From the NCBI RefSeq assembly GCF_021391675.1, contig NZ_CP090095.1, positions 3,043,501-3,107,500 on the forward strand: a DNA stretch of 64,000 nucleotides, given 5' to 3'. The notes beneath the pieces were generated by a model. That model had not been told where the DNA came from, searched no databases, and saw only the letters and a program-made list of their open reading frames with translations. This document shows positions 16,283 to 24,557 of this stretch, piece by piece. Origin of the DNA: Neorhizobium galegae. Its GTDB lineage: Bacteria > Pseudomonadota > Alphaproteobacteria > Rhizobiales > Rhizobiaceae. The position numbers were made by a program, and so were the translations under genes. The first letter of the stretch is position 1; every line of letters starts with the position of its first letter.

Positions 16283-17733
16283 CCACAGTCATCAAGGGTG
16301 GAACTATCGTCACGGCCGACCTGACCTACAAGGCGGACGTGAAGATCGACGGCGGCAAAATCATCGAGATCGGCCCGAACCTTGTGGGCGATACCACGCT
16401 GGATGCGGCGGGCTGTTACGTCATGCCGGGCGGCATCGATCCGCATGTGCATCTGGAAATGCCGTTCATGGGCACCTATTCCGCCGACGATTTCGAGAGC
16501 GGCACGCGGGCAGCCCTTGCCGGCGGCACGACCATGGTCGTCGATTTCTGCCTGCCCGAGCCCGGTCAGTCGCTGCTCGATGCGCTGAAGCGCTGGGACA
16601 ACAAGGCGACCCGCGCCAATTGCGACTATTCCTTCCACATGTCGGTCACCTGGTGGGGCGAACAGGTCTTCAACGAGATGAAGGCGGTCGTTGCTCATCA
16701 CGGCATCAACACCTTCAAGCATTTCATGGCCTATAAGGGCGCGCTGATGGTGAACGATGACGAGATGTTCGCCTCCTTCTCCCGCTGCGCTGAGCTCGGC
16801 GCCCTGCCGCTGGTGCATGCGGAAAACGGCGACGTCGTCGCCGCCATGCAGACCAAGCTGATGGACGAGGGCAATAACGGCCCCGAGGCGCATGCCTATT
16901 CTAGGCCACCCTCCGTCGAGGGCGAGGCGACCAACCGCGCCATCATCATCGCCGACATGGCAGGCGTCCCCCTCTATGTCGTCCACACCTCCTGCGAACA
17001 GGCCCATGAAGCGATCCGCCGCGCCCGTCAGAACGGCATGCGCGTTTATGGCGAGCCGCTGATCCAGCACTTGACGCTCGACGAGAGCGAATATTTCAAC
17101 AAGGACTGGGATCATTCGGCCCGCCGCGTGATGTCGCCCCCCTTCCGCAGCAAGCAGCATCAGGACAGCCTCTGGGCAGGCCTTGCCTCCGGCTCGCTGC
17201 AGGTGGTGGCGACCGACCACTGCGCCTTCACGACCGACCAGAAGCGCACCGGCCTCGGCGATTTCCGCAAGATCCCGAACGGCACCGGCGGCCTTGAAGA
17301 CCGCCTGCCGATGCTCTGGACCTATGGCGTTGCAACCGGCCGCATCACCATGAACGAGTTCGTGGCAGTGACCTCGACCAATATCGCCAAGATCCTCAAC
17401 GTCTATCCGAGGAAGGGCGCCATCCTGGTCGGTGCCGACGCGGATATCGTCGTCTGGGACCCGAAGCGTTCGAAGACCATCACCGCCAAGAGCCAGCAGT
17501 CGGCGATCGACTACAACGTCTTCGAGGGCAAGGAAGTCAGCGGCCTGCCGCGCTACACATTGACCCGCGGCGTGGTGGCGATCGAGGATGGGGCGATCAA
17601 GACGCAGGAAGGCCACGGCCAGTTCGTCAAGCGCGAGCCTTATCCTGCGGTCAACAAGGCGCTGTCGACCTGGAAGGAACTGACCTCGCCGCGCAAGGTG
17701 GAGCGGTCAGGCATTCCGGTCAGCGGGGTTTGA
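16279..17733 (+). CDS. hydA: Dihydropyrimidinase (D-hydantoinase)
   Basis: 484 residues from ATG 16279; AGGGGAAC upstream is the ribosome site. Metal-binding motif GGIDPHVHLEMPFMG (about 55-70), carbamylated-lysine region FKHFMAYKGALMVND (about 145-160), His segments LVHAENGD and YVVHTSCEQAHEAI, and the catalytic Asp in VVATDHCAF identify a zinc cyclic amidohydrolase. It opens dihydrouracil to N-carbamoyl-beta-alanine, linking PreTA with the hydrolase at 14404. The start overlaps the toxin stop by 4 nt. A 186-bp palindromic element follows the stop. Confidence 0.96.
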   Translation: MTTVIKGGTIVTADLTYKADVKIDGGKIIEIGPNLVGDTTLDAAGCYVMPGGIDPHVHLEMPFMGTYSADDFESGTRAALAGGTTMVVDFCLPEPGQSLLDALKRWDNKATRANCDYSFHMSVTWWGEQVFNEMKAVVAHHGINTFKHFMAYKGALMVNDDEMFASFSRCAELGALPLVHAENGDVVAAMQTKLMDEGNNGPEAHAYSRPPSVEGEATNRAIIIADMAGVPLYVVHTSCEQAHEAIRRARQNGMRVYGEPLIQHLTLDESEYFNKDWDHSARRVMSPPFRSKQHQDSLWAGLASGSLQVVATDHCAFTTDQKRTGLGDFRKIPNGTGGLEDRLPMLWTYGVATGRITMNEFVAVTSTNIAKILNVYPRKGAILVGADADIVVWDPKRSKTITAKSQQSAIDYNVFEGKEVSGLPRYTLTRGVVAIEDGAIKTQEGHGQFVKREPYPAVNKALSTWKELTSPRKVERSGIPVSGV

Positions 17734-17761
17734 ACGGGAAACAATGTTCTTTCCGCGGAAT

Positions 17762-17947
17762 ACCCCCCTCTGCCCTGCCGGGCATCTCCCCCACAAGGGG
17801 GGAGATCGGATAGCGGCGAGGCCTCGCTCTCAACAAAAGCCGGAGCCTGCCGGAACCAATTCGAATTCGTTCGATAATTGGCGAAACTGGCGCGGCATAT
17901 CGATCTCCCCCCTTGTGGGGGAGATGCCCGGGAGGGCAGAGGGGGGT
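17762..17947. repeat. 186-bp palindromic intergenic element, copy B
   Basis: The inverted arms 17762-17809 and 17901-17947 agree at all but one position of about 47. Each arm holds two hairpins: TGCCC-TGCC-GGGCA and CTCCCCC-ACAA-GGGGGGAG. The central 90 bp resembles the reverse complement of the core of copy C (shared GGATAG, CGA and GCCTCGC blocks). No target-site duplication is obvious. It lies between hydA and the convergent cupin gene. Confidence 0.88.
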
Positions 17948-17974
17948 GGCACGGCGAAGACATCGATCCGGCCG

Positions 17975-18388
17975 TTACCCCTTCACCAGCCCGTCCAGCT
18001 CCGGCAGCAGCACGACGCTTTCCTGTTCGTTCGGGTCGGTGCGGGCGATTACCGCCGAACAGGGCGCGTCGGAAATGTTGGCCGGCAGGTGCGGCACGCC
18101 GGCGGGGATGTACATCATCTCGCCGGCCGAGAGTTCGGCACATTCCTCAAGCCGGTCGCCATACCAGGTGACGGCGGAGCCGGAGAGCACGTAGATGGCC
18201 GTCTCGTGGGTTTCGTGCAGATGGGCCTTAGCCCGCGCGCCCGGCGGGATGGTGAGGAGATGCATGCAAATGCCCCTGGAGCCGACGGTTTCCGCCGCGA
18301 TCCCCTCGAAATAGCTCAGGCCCTGCTTGCCGTCGTAGGCAGCGCCGGGCTTGACGACACGGCAGGTGGGTTTTGATGCACTGTCCAT
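17975..18388 (-). CDS. Cupin-domain protein
   Basis: 137 residues from ATG 18388, preceded by AGAGGAA. The cupin motif 1 region (AKAHLHETHETAIYVLSGSA) gives His and Glu metal ligands and motif 2 reads GEMMYIPAGVPHLPAN. It is a single-domain beta-barrel protein, probably cytoplasmic and metal-binding. An in-frame start 34 codons upstream lacks cupin similarity. It is inserted in opposite orientation between hydA and the transporter genes, so it is not part of the pyrimidine operon. No substrate can be assigned. Confidence 0.8.
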   Translation of the reverse strand: MDSASKPTCRVVKPGAAYDGKQGLSYFEGIAAETVGSRGICMHLLTIPPGARAKAHLHETHETAIYVLSGSAVTWYGDRLEECAELSAGEMMYIPAGVPHLPANISDAPCSAVIARTDPNEQESVVLLPELDGLVKG

Positions 18389-18566
18389 TGCAAAATTCCT
18401 CTGTCGAACGGGATCTGCCCTCAGCATATCATCGCGCGCCGAGGACGGGAGCCGGGGCAACCGAAAAGAGAGGGCTCTTGCACGCGGCAATGATCGCTAT
18501 CCTGCGCAACGGCGATATCTATACTGTACGCTTGGCAGACGGACTTGAATGGGGGCCTTTCGAGAA

Positions 18567-18947
18567 ATGTCATTGAATACGATCCGCTTTCGCATTGCAT
18601 CGGCAGTCATTGCCGCAATGTCGATTGCCGCTCCCGCCAAGGGCGCGACCTTCCTCGACGGCGCCTACGGCAGCAAGGAAGGCTGCACTTACGCCAAGAC
18701 CGGCGAATCGTCGGGTGCCGACGATTTCCTGCTGCTCAACGACGACGGCGTGACGACTTCCGTTTCCGCATGCGAATTCAAGGGCATGCCGAAGAAGACG
18801 GCGAACGGTTTCACCATCAAGGCAGCGTGCGAGGCCGAAGGGGAAGTCGGACCGGAAGACACCGCTACGATCACCAAATCCGCCAAAGGCTATACCGTCA
18901 GCTTCCCGGACGGCACCAAACTCGGACCCATGCCCAAATGCCGATGA
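18567..18947 (+). CDS. Exported protein of unknown function
   Basis: 126 residues. A signal peptide spans about residues 1-26 (hydrophobic core IASAVIAAMSIAAPAKGA). The mature part has four cysteines (EGCTYAK, SACEFKG, KAACEAE, PKCR), which could form two disulfides, and a mixed beta-type sequence. The ATG at 18567 follows GGGGG at 18551-18555. Its stop overlaps the ABC ATPase start by 4 nt, so it is probably co-transcribed with the transporter. The family is not recognised. Confidence 0.6.
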   Translation: MSLNTIRFRIASAVIAAMSIAAPAKGATFLDGAYGSKEGCTYAKTGESSGADDFLLLNDDGVTTSVSACEFKGMPKKTANGFTIKAACEAEGEVGPEDTATITKSAKGYTVSFPDGTKLGPMPKCR

Positions 18948-19735
18948 ACAATGCTCCATCCTCCGTCGTCTCGGCCAAAAAACTCGGCCTCACCTTCGAG
19001 ACCAGTGACGGCCCGGTTCACGCGCTGTCGAATGTCGATCTCACGGTGAACAAGGGCGATTTCGTCTCCTTCATCGGCCCGTCCGGCTGCGGCAAGACCA
19101 CGTTCCTGCGTGTCATCGCCGATCTCGAAAAGGCGACGGCCGGCGAGATCACCGTCAACGGCATGACGCCGGAAGAGGCACGCAAGTCGCGCTCCTACGG
19201 TTACGTCTTCCAGGCGCCGGCGCTCTATCCCTGGCGGACGATCGAGAAGAACATCGCCCTGCCGCTCGAAATCATGGGCTATTCGGCAGCCGACCGCAAA
19301 GCCCGCATCGAGCGCACCCTCGACCTCGTCAACCTCTCCGGCTTCGGCAAGAAATACCCCTGGCAGCTCTCCGGCGGCATGCAGCAGCGCGCCTCGATCG
19401 CCCGCGCACTCGCCTTCGACGCCGACCTGCTGTTGATGGACGAACCCTTCGGCGCGCTGGACGAGATCGTCCGCGATCACCTGAACGAACAACTCCTGAA
19501 ACTATGGGCGCGGACGCAGAAGACCATCTGTTTCGTCACCCACTCCATTCCGGAGGCGGTCTACCTCTCGACCCGCATCGTCGTCATGTCGCCGCGGCCC
19601 GGCCGGGTGACGGATGTCATCGAATCGACCTTGCCCAAGGAACGCCCGCTCGAAATCCGCGAGACGCCGGAGTTCCTGGAGATTGCCCATCGGGTGCGCG
19701 AGGGACTGAGGGCGGGGCATAGTTATGAGGAATAA
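18944..19735 (+). CDS. ABC transporter ATP-binding protein (nitrate/taurine/NMT1 type, probable pyrimidine uptake)
   Basis: 263 residues with Walker A GPSGCGKTTFLR (about 44), an ABC signature LSGGMQQRASIARAL (about 140) and Walker B LLLMDEPFGALDE (about 163). This is the TauB/SsuB/NrtD class that serves small organic N and S compounds. ATG 18944 overlaps the preceding stop; ATG 18938 is an alternative. It is followed by a 186-bp palindromic element and then by two permeases and an NMT1-type binding protein. The position beside dihydropyrimidinase suggests pyrimidine import; that substrate is inference. Confidence 0.87.
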   Translation: MNNAPSSVVSAKKLGLTFETSDGPVHALSNVDLTVNKGDFVSFIGPSGCGKTTFLRVIADLEKATAGEITVNGMTPEEARKSRSYGYVFQAPALYPWRTIEKNIALPLEIMGYSAADRKARIERTLDLVNLSGFGKKYPWQLSGGMQQRASIARALAFDADLLLMDEPFGALDEIVRDHLNEQLLKLWARTQKTICFVTHSIPEAVYLSTRIVVMSPRPGRVTDVIESTLPKERPLEIRETPEFLEIAHRVREGLRAGHSYEE

Positions 19736-19754
19736 CTTTCTGCGTTCGGGGCAT

Positions 19755-19940
19755 ACCCCCCTCTGTCCTGCCGGACATCTCCCCCACAAGGGGGGAGATT
19801 GGCAAGGCGCACCCGCTTCCCGGAACATTGAGCGCATTCAACGCCATAGCGGCAATCTCGAGTCCATATTGAGGGCGAGGCATCGTTACTATCCGATCTC
19901 CCCCCTTGTGGGGGAGATGTCCGGCAGGACAGAGGGGGGT
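19755..19940. repeat. 186-bp palindromic intergenic element, copy C
   Basis: The arms 19755-19802 and 19893-19940 are inverted and differ at one base. It has exactly the same length as copy B, but the small hairpin stem is TGTCC/GGACA, not TGCCC/GGGCA. It lies inside the transporter operon between the ATPase and the first permease. Possible effects are transcript stability or termination. Confidence 0.88.
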
Positions 19941-19972
19941 GGCCACGCCCCGAAACCTTGGAGGACCGCGGC

Positions 19973-20857
19973 ATGAAACCCGACTCCCTCAAGAACCGCA
20001 TCATCCCCGTCCTCACCATCCTCATCGCCATCGTCGCCATCTGGTACGTCGCCGCCTATTTCATGAACGCGCCGTTCCAGCGCGATCTCGACCGTCGGGC
20101 TGATGTCACCTCCACCACCATGGAATTCATCGGCAAGACCATGGTGCAGCCGAAGCCGATTTTGCCGGCGCCGCATCAGGTGGTCAGCAACGTCTTCGAG
20201 AACACCTTTCTGCGTAGCGTCACGTCCAACCGCAGCCTCGTCTACCATGCCTGGGTGACGCTCTCCTCGACCGTCCTCGGCTTCACCATGGGCACGCTGA
20301 CCGGCATCCTGATCGCGGTCGGCATCGTGCATCTGAAGGCGCTCGACCGCAGCCTGATGCCGTGGATCATCGCCTCGCAGACCGTGCCGATCCTGGCGGT
20401 GGCGCCGATGGTGATCGTCGTGCTCGGCGCGGTCAACATCACCGGCCTCCTCCCGAAGGCACTGATCTCCACCTATCTCTCCTTCTTCCCCGTCGCGGTC
20501 GGCATGGTGAAGGGGCTGCGCTCGCCTGAGATCATCCAGCTCGACCTGATGCGCACCTATTATGCGAGCGGCGCCCAGACATTCTGGAAACTCCGGGTAC
20601 CGGCCTCGATACCGTTCCTGTTCACTTCGATGAAGGTGGCGATTGCCGCGAGCCTGGTCGGCGCGATCGTCGGCGAGCTGCCGACCGGGGCCGTCGCCGG
20701 CATCGGCTCGAAACTGCTGGCCGCGGCCTATTACAGCCAGACGATCGATATCTGGGCGGCACTGATCGCCGGCTCGGTGCTTGCGGCACTTCTGGTCACC
20801 ATCGTCGGCATCATCGCGAAAATCGTCGATCGCTCCATGGGCGGGAGGCCGGCATGA
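19973..20857 (+). CDS. ABC transporter permease 1 (probable pyrimidine uptake)
   Basis: 294 residues; ATG 19973 with GGAGG at 19960-19964. After a first membrane helix (IIPVLTILIAIVAIWYVAAY) comes a BPD_transp_1 domain with ASQTVPILAVAPMVIVVLG and the EAA-like cytoplasmic loop YYASGAQTFWKLRVPASIPFLF. This is the SsuC/TauC-like permease type. It overlaps the next permease by 4 nt and the two should form a heterodimeric channel. Confidence 0.86.
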   Translation: MKPDSLKNRIIPVLTILIAIVAIWYVAAYFMNAPFQRDLDRRADVTSTTMEFIGKTMVQPKPILPAPHQVVSNVFENTFLRSVTSNRSLVYHAWVTLSSTVLGFTMGTLTGILIAVGIVHLKALDRSLMPWIIASQTVPILAVAPMVIVVLGAVNITGLLPKALISTYLSFFPVAVGMVKGLRSPEIIQLDLMRTYYASGAQTFWKLRVPASIPFLFTSMKVAIAASLVGAIVGELPTGAVAGIGSKLLAAAYYSQTIDIWAALIAGSVLAALLVTIVGIIAKIVDRSMGGRPA

Positions 20858-21981
20858 CCCTGGTTCTTCGCTCCTGGCAGGGCGCCGTTGCCCTGATCCT
20901 TTGCCTCCTCGCCCTCGCCTCCCTGCCGCTGATGGCAGCGGATGCCCCCGCGCCCTTCGGCGCGGGCACCGTCACCGTGATCGTCCTGCTCGTCGCCGGT
21001 GCGGCGCTGGTGTCGTTCACGAAGCTCTCCCAGCCCCTCCTCGCCACGATCCCGTTCGTCGCGGCCCATCTTGCCGTCTGGCTGCTGCTCGCCGGCATGA
21101 CCGGCAACGAGGGCAAGGCGACACTTGCCTTCTTCCTGCTGGTCGCGGCCTGCTGGCTGCTCGCCTGGCGCTGCGTCTCGGTACTCTCCGGCATCCGCCC
21201 AAAATCCCAGGCGGGCGATACGTTCCTCCGCCTCCTGATTCCCGCCATCTTCGGCGCCTGGATCCTGATCCTCTGGGAAGCGGCGACGCGCGGTGCCGGC
21301 ATTCCCTTCATCATCCTGCCGCCGCCGTCCTCGATCGGCGCAAGGCTCGCCTCTTCGGTGCCGATCCTCTGGGCCGACGTGCAGCAGACGATCTTCAAGG
21401 CGGTGCTCTTCGGTTACGTGGTCGGCTGCGCTTCCGGATTTGTCGTCGCGATCCTTGCCGACCGCGTCGCGTTCCTGCGCCGCGGGCTGCTGCCGATCGG
21501 CAACATGGTCTCGGCACTGCCGATCATCGGCGTCGCACCGATCATGGTCATGTGGTTCGGTTTCGACTGGCAGTCGAAGGCTGCGGTCGTCATCATCATG
21601 ACCTTCTTCCCGATGCTGGTGAACACGGTGGCGGGGCTCGCAGCCTCGGGCGCCATGGAACGCGACCTGATGCGCTCCTACGCCTCCGATTACTGGCAGA
21701 CCCTGATGAAACTGCGCCTGCCGGCCGCCATGCCCTTCGTCTTCAATGCGCTGAAGATCAACTCGACACTGGCGCTGATCGGCGCGATCGTCGCGGAATT
21801 CTTCGGCACGCCGATCGTCGGCATGGGGTTCCGGATCTCGACCGAGATCGGCCGCATGAATGTCGACATGGTCTGGGCCGAAATCGCTGTTGCAGCGCTC
21901 ATCGGATCGGTTTTTTATGGTGTCGTGGCGCTTGGCGAAAGAGCGACGACGTTCTGGCATCCGTCTAACCGCGGTGGTTAA
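20854..21981 (+). CDS. ABC transporter permease 2 (probable pyrimidine uptake)
   Basis: 375 residues. The first 110 or so hold three to four additional membrane helices (for example AVALILCLLALASLPLMAA) not found in ordinary SsuC-type permeases. The BPD_transp_1 domain follows with ALPIIGVAPIMVMWFGF and the EAA loop YASDYWQTLMKLRLPAAMPFVF. It is translationally coupled to permease 1 (ATGA). The paired, unequal permeases with an NMT1 binding protein match the transporter that accompanies reductive pyrimidine catabolism genes in other rhizobia. Confidence 0.86.
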   Translation: MTLVLRSWQGAVALILCLLALASLPLMAADAPAPFGAGTVTVIVLLVAGAALVSFTKLSQPLLATIPFVAAHLAVWLLLAGMTGNEGKATLAFFLLVAACWLLAWRCVSVLSGIRPKSQAGDTFLRLLIPAIFGAWILILWEAATRGAGIPFIILPPPSSIGARLASSVPILWADVQQTIFKAVLFGYVVGCASGFVVAILADRVAFLRRGLLPIGNMVSALPIIGVAPIMVMWFGFDWQSKAAVVIIMTFFPMLVNTVAGLAASGAMERDLMRSYASDYWQTLMKLRLPAAMPFVFNALKINSTLALIGAIVAEFFGTPIVGMGFRISTEIGRMNVDMVWAEIAVAALIGSVFYGVVALGERATTFWHPSNRGG

Positions 21982-22042
21982 ACGCGAAAAATCCGGCCCG
22001 TTTCGGCGGAGCCGGCAAACCTCAGAGGGAAGGATAAAAAAC

Positions 22043-23017
22043 ATGAGAAAAATTCTCGTTGCGCTGATGGCAGGCGCCATGTCGCTTGCAGCAGCCCAGG
22101 CGGCGATGGCCGCCGACAAGGTGACCCTGCAGCTGAAATGGGTGGCTCAAGGCCAGTTCGGCGGCTACTACGTCGCCAAGGACAAGGGCTTCTACAAGGA
22201 AGAAGGCCTCGACGTCACGATCAAGCCGGGCGGCCCGGACATCGCGCCCGAACAGGTGATCGCCGGCGGCGGCGCCGACGTGATCGTCGACTGGATGGGC
22301 GGCGCGTTGGTTGCCCGCGAAAAGGGCGTGCCGCTCACCAACATCGCCCAGCCCTACCAGAAATCCGGCCTGCAGATGATCTGCCCCAAGGACGGCCCGG
22401 TGAAGACCGAAGCCGACTTCAAGGGCCGCACGCTCGGCGTCTGGTTCTTCGGCAACGAATATCCGTTCTTCGCCTGGATGAACAAGCTCGGCCTCAAGAC
22501 CGACGGCGGCAAGGACGGCGTGACCGTCCTGAAGCAGAGCTTCGACGTGCAGCCGCTCATCCAGAAGCAGGCGGACTGCATCTCGGTCATGACCTATAAC
22601 GAATACTGGCAGGCGATCGATGCCGGCTTCAAGCCGGACCAGCTCACCGTCTTCAACTTCTCCGCCATGGGCAACGACCTGCTCGAGGACGGCCTCTACG
22701 TGATGGACACCAAGCTCAAGGACCCGAAGTTCAAGGAGACCATGGTGAAGTTCGTCCGCGCTTCGATGAAGGGCTGGAAATACGCCATCGCCAACCCGGG
22801 CGAAGCGGCCGAAATCGTCATGGACAATGGCGGCCAGGACGAGAACCACCAGAAGCGCATGATGGGCGAAGTGGCCAAGCTGGTCGGCACCGCGACCGGC
22901 AAGCTCGACACCGCGACCTACGATCGCACGGTCAAGGCGCTGCTCGACCAGAAGATCATCACCAAGAAGCCGGAAGGCGCCTATACGAGCGAGATCACCG
23001 ACGCGGCATTGAAATAA
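22043..23017 (+). CDS. NMT1/THI5-like ABC transporter substrate-binding protein
   Basis: 324 residues from ATG 22043 with GAGGGAAGGA upstream. The signal peptide covers about 1-23 (MRKILVALMAGAMSLAAAQA). The NMT1 domain begins LQLKWVAQGQFGGYYVAKDKG, with FYKEEGLDV; it includes GGPDIAPEQVIAGGGADV, and GVWFFGNEYPFFAWM. NMT1-type proteins bind pyrimidine moieties such as hydroxymethylpyrimidine, and here the neighbours degrade pyrimidines, so uracil, thymine or a related base is a reasonable ligand. The substrate has not been shown. A terminator follows at 23045. Confidence 0.88.
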   Translation: MRKILVALMAGAMSLAAAQAAMAADKVTLQLKWVAQGQFGGYYVAKDKGFYKEEGLDVTIKPGGPDIAPEQVIAGGGADVIVDWMGGALVAREKGVPLTNIAQPYQKSGLQMICPKDGPVKTEADFKGRTLGVWFFGNEYPFFAWMNKLGLKTDGGKDGVTVLKQSFDVQPLIQKQADCISVMTYNEYWQAIDAGFKPDQLTVFNFSAMGNDLLEDGLYVMDTKLKDPKFKETMVKFVRASMKGWKYAIANPGEAAEIVMDNGGQDENHQKRMMGEVAKLVGTATGKLDTATYDRTVKALLDQKIITKKPEGAYTSEITDAALK

Positions 23018-23044
23018 TAATCGCCTGTGGTTCACTGAAAGAGA

Positions 23045-23071
23045 ACGCGCGGCTCCCGGCCGCGCGTTTTT
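23045..23071 (+). terminator. Rho-independent terminator after the pyrimidine-type transporter
   Basis: ACGCGCGGC (23045-23053) pairs perfectly with 23059-23067 over a 5-nt loop, followed by a T run. Confidence 0.85.
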
Positions 23072-23190
23072 GAAAATATTCTGAAACAAAACATAACGAA
23101 AACTCATTCATCCCATAAGAGCGACGGATTGATTTGTGCAACGCAAACACGTAAAACTGCGGCGTTGATGAATCTTTCGCTGCCGGTCTT

Positions 23191-23230
23191 GTAACCGTTT
23201 TGTGCGGTTACCACCTTGATCCGGGTTACC
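23191..23230. promoter_or_regulatory. GGTTACC repeats upstream of the RND pump operon
   Basis: GTAACCG (23191-23197) is inverted against CGGTTAC (23205-23211), and a further direct GGTTACC lies at 23224-23230, 18 bp from the one at 23206. The cluster ends 81 bp before the pump's first gene. It is a candidate operator; no regulator gene is adjacent. Confidence 0.4.
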
Positions 23231-23310
23231 GTGCGCTGAGGGGGCGCAACGTGATCGGGACGGTTCCCAGCGGAATATTTGCCCCTTACCTTCAATTTGA
23301 AAGTAATCGC

Positions 23311-24546
23311 ATGTTTCGCAAGTTCACCAAGTCTGCCGGTATGCCTGCTCGCCAGCTTGCCCTCGTCGCAAGCGTTGCGCTTGCCGCAGGCTCCGCATTG
23401 ATCCCCAATTCTGCCGTTGCGCAGGACGCGGCCAAGCCGGCCCCGGCGCAGACGGAAATCAAGCTGCCCTCGATCATTGTGACGGAAGCGGTCGAAAAGC
23501 CGCTCGTCGATCGCGTCATCGCGACCGGCACCGTCAGGCCCGTCGAGGAAGTCTATGTCCAGCCGCTGGTCGAGGCCCTGTCGATCAAGACGCTGAATGC
23601 CGATGTCGGCGACGAGGTAAAGGCCGAGAGCGTGCTCGCCACGTTGAACGAAGACGCTCTGATCCTTGAGAAAAGCCAGCTCCAGGCCAACAAGGCGAAA
23701 GCCGAGGCCGGTCTTGCGCAGTACAAGGCGCAGGTGATCGAGGCCCAGGCGAATGTATCCGACACGACCCGTCAACGTGACCGCCTCCAGAAGCTCAGCC
23801 AGAGCGGCACTGGCACGGTGTCGCAGCTCGAACAGGCATCCGCCGCCCTCGAGGTCGCCCAGGCGCGGCTGAACGCCGCCAAGCAGGCCGTGAACGTCGG
23901 AGAATCGGACATCAAGGTCGTGGATAGCCAGATCGAGGACATCGACCTGAAGCTCGCCCGCACCGGCGTGAAGGCACCGGTCGGCGGTGTCATTTCCGTC
24001 CGCAATGCCAAGGTCGGCGCGATCGCCAGCGGCACCGGTAATCCGCTCTTCACGATCATCAAGGATGGCGCGATCGAGTTGGTCGCCGATCTTTCCGAGA
24101 CCGACATCCAGAAGATCAAGGCCGGCCAGAAGGCGATCGTCACGGTCGCCGGCGGCAAGGTGAAGATCGAGGGCAAGGTTCGGCTCGTCTCCCCGACGGT
24201 CGATCCGGTCACCCGCCTCGGCGCAGTGCATATCGTCATCGACGACGAGAGCGGTGCACGCGCGGGCATGTATGGCAGCGCCGAGATCGTCATCGCCGAG
24301 ACCAATGCCCTGGCGCTGCCGCTCTCCGCCGTCACCACCGGGCGGAACGGTTCCACCGCCCGCAAGGTCGAGGACAATGTGGTCAAGCAGGTGAAGATTG
24401 AAACCGGCATCCAGGATGGCGGTTTCGTGCAGGTCGTCAGCGGTCTTACGGCCGGTGACATTGTCGTTGCGAAGGCTGGCGCCTTCGTTCGGGACGGCGA
24501 CAAGATCGCCCCGGTCCCGGACGAACCCGCCGCTGTAGCGAACTGA
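23311..24546 (+). CDS. RND efflux transporter periplasmic adaptor subunit
   Basis: 411 residues from ATG 23311. The signal region includes LALVASVALAAGSALIP, cleaved near AVAQ-D. A lipoyl/barrel-sandwich domain with VYVQPLVEALSIKTLNADVGDEV is split by a coiled-coil hairpin (about 115-200, rich in Lys, Ala and Gln). A beta-barrel domain follows with a late membrane-proximal part (LPLSAVTTGRNGST). It joins the inner-membrane pump to an outer-membrane channel. The pump gene begins 11 nt downstream. There is no outer-membrane channel gene nearby. Confidence 0.9.
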   Translation: MFRKFTKSAGMPARQLALVASVALAAGSALIPNSAVAQDAAKPAPAQTEIKLPSIIVTEAVEKPLVDRVIATGTVRPVEEVYVQPLVEALSIKTLNADVGDEVKAESVLATLNEDALILEKSQLQANKAKAEAGLAQYKAQVIEAQANVSDTTRQRDRLQKLSQSGTGTVSQLEQASAALEVAQARLNAAKQAVNVGESDIKVVDSQIEDIDLKLARTGVKAPVGGVISVRNAKVGAIASGTGNPLFTIIKDGAIELVADLSETDIQKIKAGQKAIVTVAGGKVKIEGKVRLVSPTVDPVTRLGAVHIVIDDESGARAGMYGSAEIVIAETNALALPLSAVTTGRNGSTARKVEDNVVKQVKIETGIQDGGFVQVVSGLTAGDIVVAKAGAFVRDGDKIAPVPDEPAAVAN

Positions 24547-24557
24547 GGTTGAGCCGC

